From: Clostridia bacterium
GTDB taxonomy: Bacteria; Bacillota; Clostridia; Oscillospirales; CAG-272
Direction of reading: 5' to 3'
Assembly: GCA_900753295.1 (NCBI GenBank)
Contig: CAADYQ010000032.1
Span: 1 to 35,213, forward strand
DNA length: 35,213 nucleotides
The notes below the pieces were generated by a model. The model was given only the letters and a program-made list of their open reading frames with translations, did no database searches and was not told where the DNA came from. Below are positions 17,044-25,182 of the stretch, piece by piece. Within the stretch, counting starts at the first letter, position 1, and each line of letters starts with the position of its first letter. Made by a program: the position numbers and the translations under genes.

Positions 17044-18792
17044 ATGATAAAACGACTTTACGCATGTGTTCGTGAATACAGGCTTGCGACATGGCTGACG
17101 CCGCTTTTTATACTCGGCGAGGCTGTGATCGAATGCCTTATCCCGTACCGCATTGCCAATCTTATCAATAACCTGAATGACTACGGAGTCGTTCTTGAAA
17201 GTATAATCAAGGACGGACTTATACTGGCAGTTCTGGCGTGCGCCTCGCTTATTTGCGGTACATGCGCCGCGATAACGGCGGCAAAAGCCGGTTCGGGATT
17301 TGCAAAAAATCTGCGCCACGATATGTATGACTGTATCGTAAAATATTCTTTTGCCAATATCGACCGTTTTTCCTCATCTTCTCTCGTTACACGTATGACG
17401 ACAGATGTGGGATATGTGCAGATGGCATTTATGATAATCATCCGTATGGCGATACGTTGCCCGCTCATGCTTATATTCTCTATAATCATGGCTTACATTA
17501 TGGGCGGAACGCTTTCAACGATGTTCGTCATCGTTGTTCCCGTGCTTGCGGTCGGACTGTTCCTCGTAGCGAAAAATGCCATGCCTGCTTTCAGAAGCGT
17601 TTTTCGCAAATACGATAAGCTCAATGAGTCGATAGAGGAAAACGTATCTGCGATGCGCGCCGTAAAGAGCTTTGTGCGCGAGGATTATGAGCAGGAAAAA
17701 TTCACCCGTGCATCCGAGGATATACGCAAGGATTTTACTCATGCCGAGCGTATCGTGGCTCTCAACTCGCCGCTCATGCAGCTTTGTCTTTATTTCAATA
17801 TGGCGTTTGTACTTTATGTCGGTTCAAAGCTGATAATCGGAAGCAGTGGCACATATATCAATGTAGGTCAGCTCTCCGCAATGATCACCTATGGTTTTCA
17901 GATACTTTCATCGCTGATGATGGTGGCTATGGTGTGCGTAATGCTCACTCTCTCTGCGGAGTCGGCACACCGTATTTATGAGGTCCTGAATGAAAAATCA
18001 TCGCTCAATAACCCGGAAAACCCTGTGACCGAGGTTAAAAGCGGCGATATCGACTTCAGCGGAGTATCCTTTAAATATTCCGAAAAAGCCGAGAAGAACG
18101 CTCTGGACAAAATCGACCTTCATATAAAGTCGGGGCAGACCGTCGGTATTCTCGGCGGGACCGGCTCTGGCAAATCGACGCTCGTTCAGCTCATACCGCG
18201 TCTTTACGATGTGAGCGAAGGAAGCGTCAAGGTCGGCGATGTTGATGTGCGCGACTACGACATTGAAACGCTCCGCGACCAGGTCGCAATGGTGCTTCAG
18301 AAGAATCTTCTTTTTGCCGGCACGATCAGCGAAAACCTCAGATGGGGCAATGAAAACGCAACCGATGAGGAGTTGCGTGAGGCGTGCCGCCTTTCGCAGG
18401 CTGACGAGTTTATAAGTCAGTTCCCGGACGGCTACGAGACTCATATAGAGCAGGGGGGCTCCAATGTTTCCGGCGGTCAGAAACAGCGTCTTTGCATTGC
18501 GCGCGCACTGCTCAAAAAGCCTAAAATACTCATCCTTGACGACTCGACGAGTGCCGTTGACATGAAAACGGATGCGCTCATCCGCATGGGCTTCAAGCAG
18601 TATATCCCGGAAACCACAAAGATAATAATCGCACAGCGTGTTGCTTCGGTCATGGAAGCGGACCTTATAGTCGTTATGGATGGCGGCGGCATCTGCGATG
18701 CCGGCACGCATGACGAGCTTATGGCGCGCTGCGACATATACCGTGATATTTACGATCAGCAGACGAGAGGAGGCGGCAAGGATGAAGAATGA
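17044..18792 (+). CDS. ABC exporter half-transporter with degenerate ATPase site (first subunit)
   Basis: Six membrane helices and a C-terminal nucleotide-binding domain, 582 residues from ATG 17044 (AAGG just upstream). The frame is open further upstream, but that part overlaps the promoter. The NBD has Walker A GGTGSGKST near residue 373 and signature NVSGGQKQR. Walker B is ILILDDSTSAVD, with Asp in place of the catalytic Glu, and the switch is IIIAQRVASV, with Gln in place of His. These are the changes found in the degenerate subunit of heterodimeric exporters such as TM287/288. The downstream gene encodes the partner. Likely role: export of drugs, lipids or peptides; substrate not predictable. 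Confidence 0.92.
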   Translation: MIKRLYACVREYRLATWLTPLFILGEAVIECLIPYRIANLINNLNDYGVVLESIIKDGLILAVLACASLICGTCAAITAAKAGSGFAKNLRHDMYDCIVKYSFANIDRFSSSSLVTRMTTDVGYVQMAFMIIIRMAIRCPLMLIFSIIMAYIMGGTLSTMFVIVVPVLAVGLFLVAKNAMPAFRSVFRKYDKLNESIEENVSAMRAVKSFVREDYEQEKFTRASEDIRKDFTHAERIVALNSPLMQLCLYFNMAFVLYVGSKLIIGSSGTYINVGQLSAMITYGFQILSSLMMVAMVCVMLTLSAESAHRIYEVLNEKSSLNNPENPVTEVKSGDIDFSGVSFKYSEKAEKNALDKIDLHIKSGQTVGILGGTGSGKSTLVQLIPRLYDVSEGSVKVGDVDVRDYDIETLRDQVAMVLQKNLLFAGTISENLRWGNENATDEELREACRLSQADEFISQFPDGYETHIEQGGSNVSGGQKQRLCIARALLKKPKILILDDSTSAVDMKTDALIRMGFKQYIPETTKIIIAQRVASVMEADLIVVMDGGGICDAGTHDELMARCDIYRDIYDQQTRGGGKDEE

Positions 18793-20716
18793 TAAAAAAG
18801 CGCCGGCAAAAGACGCCGGTATGATGCAAAAGCCCAAGGTCGATCCCCGCGTTCTCGGACGTGTGATAAAGCTTCTTTACGACAGCTATCCCGTGCTCGT
18901 AATAATCACCGCCATCTGTATAGTGTTTTCCGCGGTCGTGTCGTCGATCCCCGCGCTGTTTCTGCAGCAGGTCATTGAAATAGTCGGTGAGTATACTGCT
19001 TCGGGCGACTGGACGGCAGCTCGTGCCGTCATCATACCCAAAGTCACGCTTCTTGTGTGCTTCTATTTGCTTTCTATAATCTCTGTGTTTGCATACACAC
19101 AGCTTATGGCATATATCACGCAGGGATTTCTCTCAAAGCTCCGTACCAAGATGTTCAACGGCATGCAGCGCCTGCCCATAAAGTATTTCGATACCCACAA
19201 GCACGGCGACATAATGAGCTACTATACAAACGATATAGATACGCTGCGCGAGCTGGTTTCTTCCTCGCTTCCGCAGATGATATCATCCGGTGTCATAGTG
19301 CTCACGGTGTTTATCATAATGATGTATTTCTGCCTGTGGCTGACGATACTTGTTATCCTCGGCGTCGTTTTGATGGTGTTGATATCGAAAAAGGTCGGCG
19401 GCGGATCGGCAAAGTATTTTGTCAAGCAGCAGGAATCCATGGGTAAAGCCGAGGGCTTTATTCAGGAAATGATGAACGGAATGAAGGTCGTCAAGGTTTT
19501 CTGCCACGAAAAAAAGAGCGAGGATGATTTCGACAAGATAAACAACGCGCTCAATGACGACAGCCGCCGCGCCCACACTTACGCAAGCATGCTGGGGCCG
19601 GTCATCATGAACGTAGGTAACATTCTCTACGTTCTTACCGCTATAATCGGCGGAGTGCTGATATTGAACAATGTCACAAATGTCAGCCTTTCGATGAAGC
19701 CGCTGTCGATCAGCATTCTCGTGCCTTTCCTTAACATGACAAAGCAGTTTACGGGTAACGTAAACCAGCTTTCACAGCAGATAAACAGCATCGTAATGGC
19801 AATGGCGGGCGCCGGACGTGTATTTTCACTTATGGATGAAAAGCCCGAGGTGGATGACGGATATGTTACTCTTGTCAATGCCGTGATCGACGAGAAGGGG
19901 AACATCACCGAGACATCCGAACGCACCGGAGTGTGGGCATGGAAGCATCCGCACGGAGACGGCTCTCTGACATACACCCGTCTTTGCGGCGACGTGCGTC
20001 TTGTGGATGTTGATTTTGCTTACGAAGAAGGTAAGGATGTTCTGCATGACGTTACGGTTTATGCAGAGCCTGGACAAAAGGTCGCGTTTGTCGGTGCTAC
20101 CGGTGCCGGTAAGACGACGATAACCAATCTTATCAACCGCTTTTATGATATCGCGGACGGAAAGATCAGATATGACGGCATAAACATCAATAAGATAAAG
20201 AAAGCCGATCTGCGCCGTTCGCTCGGTGTTGTTCTTCAGGATACCAACCTGTTTACAGGATCGGTAATGGACAATATCCGATACGGCAGACTTGACGCGA
20301 CGGATGATGAATGCCGTGCCGCGGCAAGGTTGGCGGGAGCGGATGATTTTATCACCAGGCTTCCCGAGGGATATGCAACGATGCTTACCAACAACGGTGC
20401 AAACCTCTCGCAGGGACAGCGCCAGCTTATCGCCATAGCGCGTGCAGCAGTCGCTGACCCGCCCGTTATGATACTTGACGAGGCGACCTCCTCCATCGAC
20501 ACGCGTACCGAGGCGATAGTACAGCGCGGTATGGATAAGCTCATGGAGGGCAGAACGGTATTTGTTATCGCACACCGCCTTTCAACGGTCATGAATTCCG
20601 ATGTTATAATGGTGCTCGACCACGGTCGAATCATTGAGCGCGGCAGTCATGATAAGCTCATTGCAGAGCGCGGAACTTATTACCGCCTCTACACCGGAGC
20701 GTTTGAGCTTGAATAA
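18782..20716 (+). CDS. ABC exporter half-transporter with intact ATPase site (second subunit)
   Basis: 644 residues from ATG 18782 (AGAGGAGG eight bases upstream), overlapping the previous stop by 11 bases. Six helices and an NBD with Walker A GATGAGKTT (438-446), signature NLSQGQRQL, Walker B VMILDEATSSID with the catalytic Glu, and switch VIAHRLSTV with His. The signature reads LSQGQ rather than LSGGQ, the other half of the degenerate composite site. An insert of about 45 residues (about 357-402, including GNITETSERTGVWAWKHP) separates the membrane and nucleotide-binding domains; such inserts occur in this subunit class. A strong terminator follows. Confidence 0.93.
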   Translation: MKNDKKAPAKDAGMMQKPKVDPRVLGRVIKLLYDSYPVLVIITAICIVFSAVVSSIPALFLQQVIEIVGEYTASGDWTAARAVIIPKVTLLVCFYLLSIISVFAYTQLMAYITQGFLSKLRTKMFNGMQRLPIKYFDTHKHGDIMSYYTNDIDTLRELVSSSLPQMISSGVIVLTVFIIMMYFCLWLTILVILGVVLMVLISKKVGGGSAKYFVKQQESMGKAEGFIQEMMNGMKVVKVFCHEKKSEDDFDKINNALNDDSRRAHTYASMLGPVIMNVGNILYVLTAIIGGVLILNNVTNVSLSMKPLSISILVPFLNMTKQFTGNVNQLSQQINSIVMAMAGAGRVFSLMDEKPEVDDGYVTLVNAVIDEKGNITETSERTGVWAWKHPHGDGSLTYTRLCGDVRLVDVDFAYEEGKDVLHDVTVYAEPGQKVAFVGATGAGKTTITNLINRFYDIADGKIRYDGININKIKKADLRRSLGVVLQDTNLFTGSVMDNIRYGRLDATDDECRAAARLAGADDFITRLPEGYATMLTNNGANLSQGQRQLIAIARAAVADPPVMILDEATSSIDTRTEAIVQRGMDKLMEGRTVFVIAHRLSTVMNSDVIMVLDHGRIIERGSHDKLIAERGTYYRLYTGAFELE

Positions 20717-20723
20717 AAGATAT

Positions 20724-20770
20724 GGGACAGCTGCTTTTATGGTAGCTGTCCCGAACTTTATTTGTTTTAT
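20724..20770 (+). terminator. Rho-independent terminator of the ABC exporter operon
   Basis: GGGACAGCT (20724-20732) pairs perfectly with AGCTGTCCC (20744-20752) around an 11-base loop. The region downstream is T-rich (20757-20775). It begins eight bases after the stop codon. Confidence 0.85.
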
Positions 20771-20827
20771 TTTTTGAAATTCATAATGATACACGATGGC
20801 AGTTTTTCCGAGTAATTTTCTTCGTGT

Positions 20828-20870
20828 ATGCGGAGATAATATTTTTGATGCATTCGAAGTTATTCCGCAT
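20828..20870 (+). repeat. Imperfect inverted repeat in the pdaA leader
   Basis: ATGCGGA (20828-20834) pairs with TCCGCAT (20864-20870), and after a one-base bulge ATAA pairs with TTAT, around a 20-base loop. It lies 18 bases before the RBS of the PdaA-like gene, in a 183-base gap that otherwise holds only the upstream terminator. Confidence 0.45.
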
Positions 20871-20899
20871 CGTATCATATGAAAAACAAGGAAAATAAA

Positions 20900-21709
20900 A
20901 TGATATATAAAAAAATAGCCTCACTGGTGCTTGCTGCGGTATTTCTGATGTGCTGTGCTGTCGGTGTAAGCGCCGACGAAAGCACGGCGTACAATTGGTA
21001 CTGCATCCGCACTCCCGGCAACAAGCGCCCTCCGTGTCCCGCGGAGCTTTCGTTTATAAAACGTCACCGCGGTTATTTTATCGATGAGAAAAAGACTGAT
21101 CAGGATAACGACCGTGTTGTGTATCTGACCTTCGACGCCGGATATGAAAACGGCAATGTGGTAAAGATACTTGACACGCTTAAAGAAAAGAATGTCCGCG
21201 GCGCTTTCTTTATTCTCGGTAATCTTGTAACATCGTCCACGGAGCTTGTCAAGCGCATGGGGGACGAGGGGCATCTTGTGTGCAATCACACATACCGCCA
21301 TCGTGACATGAGTAAATTCACCGACAAGGCTGAATTCGCCGCAGAGCTTGCCTCGCTTGAGGAGGCATACCGCAAGGCGACCGGAAGGGAATTGTCAAAG
21401 TATTACCGCCCGCCGGAGGGTCGCTTTTCCGAGCGCAATCTTGAATTTGCCGCCGATCTCGGGTATTCCACGATTTTTTGGAGCTTTGCGTATGCCGACT
21501 GGGATAACAACAAGCAGCCTGCCGAGGACTACGCCATGCAGAAGATAATGTCGAACGTGCACAACGGGGCTGTGATATTGCTTCATCCGACCTCCTCAAC
21601 GAACGCGGCGATCCTGGCGCGCGTTATCGATACGCTGCGCGGCGAGGGATACCGATTCGGTACGCTTGACGAACTTTGCGGCGCAGGCGGCGGTGAGCTG
21701 GTGGAATGA
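20900..21709 (+). CDS. pdaA: PdaA-like polysaccharide deacetylase (muramic delta-lactam formation)
   Basis: ATG 20900 has AAGGAA six bases upstream and gives 269 residues with a signal peptide (MIYKKIASLVLAAVFLM...VSA). The CE4 domain shows YLTFDAGYENGNV, CNHTYRHRDM, YYRPPEGRFSERNL, FWSFAYADWD and GAVILLHPTSS. The TFD-xGYENG form, lacking the second Asp of the usual TFDDG, and the FSER and FWS-A-DW segments match Bacillus PdaA. PdaA deacetylates N-acetylmuramic acid in the spore cortex so that muramic delta-lactam can form, a mark needed for germination. The role is inferred from this similarity. A second CE4 gene overlaps its stop by four bases. Confidence 0.85.
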   Translation: MIYKKIASLVLAAVFLMCCAVGVSADESTAYNWYCIRTPGNKRPPCPAELSFIKRHRGYFIDEKKTDQDNDRVVYLTFDAGYENGNVVKILDTLKEKNVRGAFFILGNLVTSSTELVKRMGDEGHLVCNHTYRHRDMSKFTDKAEFAAELASLEEAYRKATGRELSKYYRPPEGRFSERNLEFAADLGYSTIFWSFAYADWDNNKQPAEDYAMQKIMSNVHNGAVILLHPTSSTNAAILARVIDTLRGEGYRFGTLDELCGAGGGELVE

Positions 21710-22401
21710 AACGCTTTTTTGCTTTTGCCGCTTCCGCGGTCATCGCATTATCCTTTGTTGTTTTTCCTTTTGCGGCAAACGCCGAACGTGAATGCCGCGT
21801 CTTTTCTCACGGGCAACCGGGGAGCGGGCGCATTGCACTGACATTTGACGATGGTCCGAATCCTCACCTTACGCCGGAAATACTTGATATACTCGGAGAA
21901 AACAATGTAAAGGGGACGTTTTTTGTCGTCGGCAAAAATGCCGAAGCGTACCCTGCGCTGATAGATCGTGAGATCGCGGCGGGACACGAGATAGGCAATC
22001 ACACTTACAGCCATAAGTATCTCGGCAAGGCGGGAACACAACTGACCGAGGACGAGATCACGGCATGCGATTCAAGGCTGTTTGAACACGGAGAATACTG
22101 CACGCGGGTGTTCAGACCCCCGGGAGGCATAATGAATGACGATATATTGAGAGTGTGCCGTACACTCGGATACAGCGTGGTGCTGTGGAGCGTTGACACT
22201 CGTGACTGGAGCGGAAGAAGCGCTGCCGAGATAGAGAGTGAGATACTTGGGCATGTCACAGACGGCGCCGTGATTCTAATGCACGACGGAGTGCGCGGTC
22301 ATACGGCGGAGGCACTGCGCGCGGTCATACCTGAGCTGCGCCGCCGAGGGTACGAGTTTGTTACCGTCTCCGAGCTTATAAAACCGGGAATATCGAATTG
22401 A
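21706..22401 (+). CDS. Secreted CE4 polysaccharide deacetylase
   Basis: 231 residues with a signal peptide (MKRFFAFAASAVIALSFVVF...ANA) and a complete CE4 catalytic domain. It has ALTFDDGPNPHLTPEIL (catalytic base Asp and metal-binding Asp), GHEIGNHTYSHKYL (metal-binding His residues), RVFRPPGGIMND, VLWSVDTRDW and VILMHDG near the end. All metal and catalytic residues of the NodB homology domain are present, unlike the PdaA-like neighbour. Likely substrate is peptidoglycan N-acetylglucosamine or another acetylated glycan outside the membrane. Its ATG overlaps the preceding stop (ATGA), so the two deacetylases are made together. An 18-pair hairpin follows. Confidence 0.9.
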   Translation: MKRFFAFAASAVIALSFVVFPFAANAERECRVFSHGQPGSGRIALTFDDGPNPHLTPEILDILGENNVKGTFFVVGKNAEAYPALIDREIAAGHEIGNHTYSHKYLGKAGTQLTEDEITACDSRLFEHGEYCTRVFRPPGGIMNDDILRVCRTLGYSVVLWSVDTRDWSGRSAAEIESEILGHVTDGAVILMHDGVRGHTAEALRAVIPELRRRGYEFVTVSELIKPGISN

Positions 22402-22409
22402 TAACAGAC

Positions 22410-22448
22410 GCAATAAGGGCTGTCTCATTTTGAGACAGCCCTTATTGC
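22410..22448. terminator. Perfect 18-pair hairpin between convergent genes (bidirectional terminator-like)
   Basis: GCAATAAGGGCTGTCTCA (22410-22427) and its exact reverse complement (22431-22448) flank a TTT loop. It lies between the ends of two converging genes (stops at 22401 and 22465), so it probably terminates transcripts from both sides. There is no good T run on either side. Confidence 0.75.
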
Positions 22449-22464
22449 ATTAACCACGACGATA

Positions 22465-23460
22465 TCACTCGTCGTCATATTCGTATTCGATCTCCGTTTT
22501 GTCGTCATTATCATCGGCGGGAACGGTCTTTATCATATATTTTTCAATAACGGGATATGCGCCGTAGGTGGTGAGCAGTGTGATGCTTGGGAGAAGATAA
22601 AATACGGGGAGTATCGCGGGGACAACGATATTGAAGGGTCTCAGCATAATAAAGAGGAGTGCGTTCACAGCGACGAGCGCGAGAATGCCGAGCACCGCCA
22701 TCAGATTGCGCTTTATCCCGAGTATCGTAAAGATAAGTGCGTTTTTATATATCTTGAATGTGCTGAGGTCGAAGGTAACGAGCATGAGATAAATGTAAAA
22801 TCTCATAAAGAAGTAGATGATGCACAGCGCGCAGACCGCAAAGAACATAAAATCAAGCCAAAAGGTACCGCCGACCTGAATGCAGTACAGCAGATCGACC
22901 GTAAGTATCGTTACGATAACGGCGTCGATGATCCCCATGACCAGCCCCTGCTTCCAGTTGCGCTTTACGGCGTAAAAGAAGTCGCTGAAAATGAACACAG
23001 GCTCGCGTCTGAACATACTGCGTGCGCAGTATGCCGCGCCGACATGGACAAATCCCCATATGAGGAGGAGAAGTATCACAAGTGCTGCTATGCCGTATAT
23101 ACCTGCCGCGCCGAGAACATGCAGGTCGAGCTGCTGCCCGAAAATTCCGAGGAGCGTGATCACCGATACTGACGGACGCAGGATATGCGCACCGTAAAGC
23201 GTTGAATAGACCGTGCTTTCCTGCGAAGGAGTTGTTGACGTGTTGGTATATATATAAAAGATAATAAGGATCGGTATCACGAGCGTTATCATAAGCACGT
23301 TGAGCGATAACAGCCTGCTGAAATTGCGGAAATAAAATTTCGGCATGCTTTTAAGGTTGGGAACGAACGGCTTTTCGTCCTTTGATACGCCCTTACCGTC
23401 GCGGTTGGGGTTAAAAAATTCGAATAGTTTTTTGCTGAATGACTTTTTTTCGTCTTTCAT
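22465..23460 (-). CDS. YesL/DUF624-like membrane protein
   Basis: 331 residues with a charged N-terminus (about 35 residues) and about six hydrophobic segments. A central loop, CARSMFRREPVFIFSDFFYAV, is followed by KRNWKQGLVMG. The C-terminus is very acidic (DDNDDKTEIEYEYDDE). The R-EP-F-SDFF-A-K-NWKQ pattern resembles the DUF624/YesL family, whose function is unknown; it is often found near sugar transport genes, though none is present here. It is the last gene of a minus-strand series after an RNA methyltransferase and a SpoIIM-like protein. Confidence 0.55.
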   Translation of the reverse strand: MKDEKKSFSKKLFEFFNPNRDGKGVSKDEKPFVPNLKSMPKFYFRNFSRLLSLNVLMITLVIPILIIFYIYTNTSTTPSQESTVYSTLYGAHILRPSVSVITLLGIFGQQLDLHVLGAAGIYGIAALVILLLLIWGFVHVGAAYCARSMFRREPVFIFSDFFYAVKRNWKQGLVMGIIDAVIVTILTVDLLYCIQVGGTFWLDFMFFAVCALCIIYFFMRFYIYLMLVTFDLSTFKIYKNALIFTILGIKRNLMAVLGILALVAVNALLFIMLRPFNIVVPAILPVFYLLPSITLLTTYGAYPVIEKYMIKTVPADDNDDKTEIEYEYDDE

Positions 23461-23474
23461 TTTTTGTGACCGTG

Positions 23475-23493
23475 GCTTTTGTCAGACAAAAGC
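23475..23493 (-). repeat. Short perfect hairpin between minus-strand genes
   Basis: GCTTTTGT (23475-23482) and ACAAAAGC (23486-23493) flank a three-base loop. It is located between the stop of the SpoIIM-like gene (23521) and the start of the YesL-like gene. It could be an attenuator or weak terminator. Confidence 0.45.
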
Positions 23494-23520
23494 TTCCTTC
23501 TTTTGACTCCGGTTTTATTA

Positions 23521-24159
23521 TTATAGAGTAAGCAGATATATAAACAAAAGGTATATTGCCTTCAATATGATCTCAGCTCCTATCGCGGCGGCAAATGCAA
23601 GGCAGTAGGTGCCGAAGCGGGCGGTGAATATCATGTTCGGCGAGCGGTCGGAAAGCCCGCGAAAAAGCGTTGAGGCGCGCCCGGCAAAGCAGGATAAAAA
23701 AACAAGTATCACGGATGTTACGCTTGCAAACAAAAGATTGAGTACAGAGCAAAGCGCAGGATGCGGTGTATCGATAACGCCGCCTGCCGCCGATACCGCA
23801 AGTATGCCGGCGGAAAGACCGAGGAAAACTCCGCGCAACATCAAAAGCAGGGAACAGCCCTGTCGGGTTATGTATGTGAGTCCGAAAAGGCATACGAGCA
23901 GGGTCAGTATCATGTCCGTGCCCGCCGCATCGGTCACGACACCGAATATACCGAAAAATCCGCTCACGCCGTCAAACGGAGGGCTGAAGCACAGTCGCAC
24001 GCGTTCAACAAGAGCCTGGCTGTATTCGTAGCCGCATATGGCGTTGAAAATCAGTCCTATTGCCGTACCGCTTATGAGAAGTGCAAAGAACCGCAACAAT
24101 TCTGCGTGCTTTTGCGCGTTTTTTTGAAATTTTGCGGATATTGTTTCATCCCGATCCAT
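23521..24159 (-). CDS. SpoIIM-like membrane protein (tentative)
   Basis: From ATG 24159 (GGAGGCGG upstream) this gives 212 residues, about the length of Bacillus SpoIIM. It has a charged N-terminus (MDRDETISAKFQKNAQKH), then about five hydrophobic segments. The central LLMLRGVFLGLSAGIL resembles the KG-VVGFTVGFL helix-loop of SpoIIM/DUF95 proteins, and it has a hydrophobic C-terminal helix. SpoIIM is part of the engulfment machinery (with SpoIID and SpoIIP) in sporulating bacteria. The overall plan fits, but similarity outside the central motif is low, so another small membrane protein is possible. A longer in-frame start (24210) would include the hairpin at 24178-24198 and has no RBS. Confidence 0.45.
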   Translation of the reverse strand: MDRDETISAKFQKNAQKHAELLRFFALLISGTAIGLIFNAICGYEYSQALVERVRLCFSPPFDGVSGFFGIFGVVTDAAGTDMILTLLVCLFGLTYITRQGCSLLLMLRGVFLGLSAGILAVSAAGGVIDTPHPALCSVLNLLFASVTSVILVFLSCFAGRASTLFRGLSDRSPNMIFTARFGTYCLAFAAAIGAEIILKAIYLLFIYLLTL

Positions 24160-24177
24160 CTGAACCGCCTCCGTGTT

Positions 24178-24198
24178 CCGTATATTGAAAATATACGG
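24178..24198 (-). repeat. Perfect 9-pair hairpin upstream of the SpoIIM-like gene
   Basis: CCGTATATT (24178-24186) and AATATACGG (24190-24198) flank a GAA loop, directly upstream of the RBS of the SpoIIM-like gene. No T run follows on the minus strand. Operator or attenuator are both possible. Confidence 0.45.
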
Positions 24199-24240
24199 TA
24201 TCGGGGGCAAATATATTACATGTACCCGCGGACGTGTCGA

Positions 24241-25041
24241 TCAGTTTTCGGCTGCTTCCGAATTGCGCAGTACTTCGAATGCCAGAACCGCAACGGCGGA
24301 CGCCGTTGAAAGCGAACCCATAAAGGGTCTGCCGTAGGGTATGCTGATATTCCCGTCGCAGGCGGCAGCCAGCGCAGAGGATATTCCTCTTTTTTCGCCG
24401 CCCATGACGATGAGCAGCGGACGCTTGAGCCCGGCTTTAATATACGGGACCGAGTCGCGTATTTCCGAGCAAAGCACGCGGTATCCGGCGGAGCGGAACA
24501 TTTTTACCGCATCTGCCGATCCGTTTGGCATAGAGTATATAGGCAAAAGCTCGTATGTACCCGCCGATGCGCGAGAAATGATCCCATCTGAATTTATAAC
24601 ATGTCCGCCCGGAAGGATAACTCCGTCGGCTCCCGCCGCGTAAAGAGAGCGCAGGGAATAGCCGAAGCTGTACGGATCTTCAATGCCGTCAAAAAGCATA
24701 TAAAAGCCGCCGCTCGCGATCGCAGGCATGTCAAGCGTAGGTATCACGCGCGGTTCCGTGCGCGCTATTATGCCGCCGTGAGTTGTACCGGTGGCGAGAG
24801 AGGCTATCTCGGCAGTTTCGCAAAGCCGAAGCGGAAATCCGTTCTCTTCGGATTTTGCGCGCAGGTATGAAAGTCTGCGTCTGAGACGGTCCCCGGCATC
24901 TGATATCCTGCCGAGGTCGATAAGGACCTCATATATTTTTCGCGAGGGATGCCCTTCCTCAGCCGACCGTATGCAGGCAGATATTGATGTTATGCCCTCA
25001 AGGATCACGCATTTTTCATTGTTGAGAGAATTATTTTCCAT
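24241..25041 (-). CDS. SpoU/TrmH-family RNA 2'-O-methyltransferase
   Basis: 266 residues. The C-terminal half has the three SpoU motifs: LFDGIEDPYSFGYSLRSLYAAG (residues 117-136), LIVMGGEKRGIS (210-221) and IPYGRPFMGSLSTASAVAVL (234-253). The N-terminal part (EGITSISACI..., then LATGTTHGGIIAR) resembles the substrate-binding domain of RlmB/TrmH-like enzymes. These enzymes methylate ribose 2'-OH groups in rRNA or tRNA with SAM. Motif 1 has Ser where DP-N-G usually has Asn, and motif 3 has SLST where SLNVS is usual; the motif 1 Arg131 is kept. Target RNA cannot be assigned. Confidence 0.85.
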   Translation of the reverse strand: MENNSLNNEKCVILEGITSISACIRSAEEGHPSRKIYEVLIDLGRISDAGDRLRRRLSYLRAKSEENGFPLRLCETAEIASLATGTTHGGIIARTEPRVIPTLDMPAIASGGFYMLFDGIEDPYSFGYSLRSLYAAGADGVILPGGHVINSDGIISRASAGTYELLPIYSMPNGSADAVKMFRSAGYRVLCSEIRDSVPYIKAGLKRPLLIVMGGEKRGISSALAAACDGNISIPYGRPFMGSLSTASAVAVLAFEVLRNSEAAEN

Positions 25042-25107
25042 ACAATTACACCGCCGATCTTTATACTGTCACGCAATGTGTCATTTCACGCACATCACGA
25101 TTCATAT

Positions 25108-25113
25108 ATTATA
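25108..25113 (-). promoter_or_regulatory. Extended -10 promoter element for the SpoU-type methyltransferase gene
   Basis: On the minus strand, TGCTATAAT gives a consensus TATAAT with an upstream TGn, about 65 bases before the start codon. No good -35 element is visible, which an extended -10 can tolerate. Confidence 0.4.
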
Positions 25114-25182
25114 GCATGAATATATTTTGCACCGGTGAACTAATTTCGACTGTGCAAAAAACAAATGGGAGACAGTGCAGAT

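Noticed and set aside
24160..24210. Longer start (24210) for the SpoIIM-like gene
   Set aside because: It would run through the 9-pair hairpin and lacks an RBS; ATG 24159 has GGAGG.
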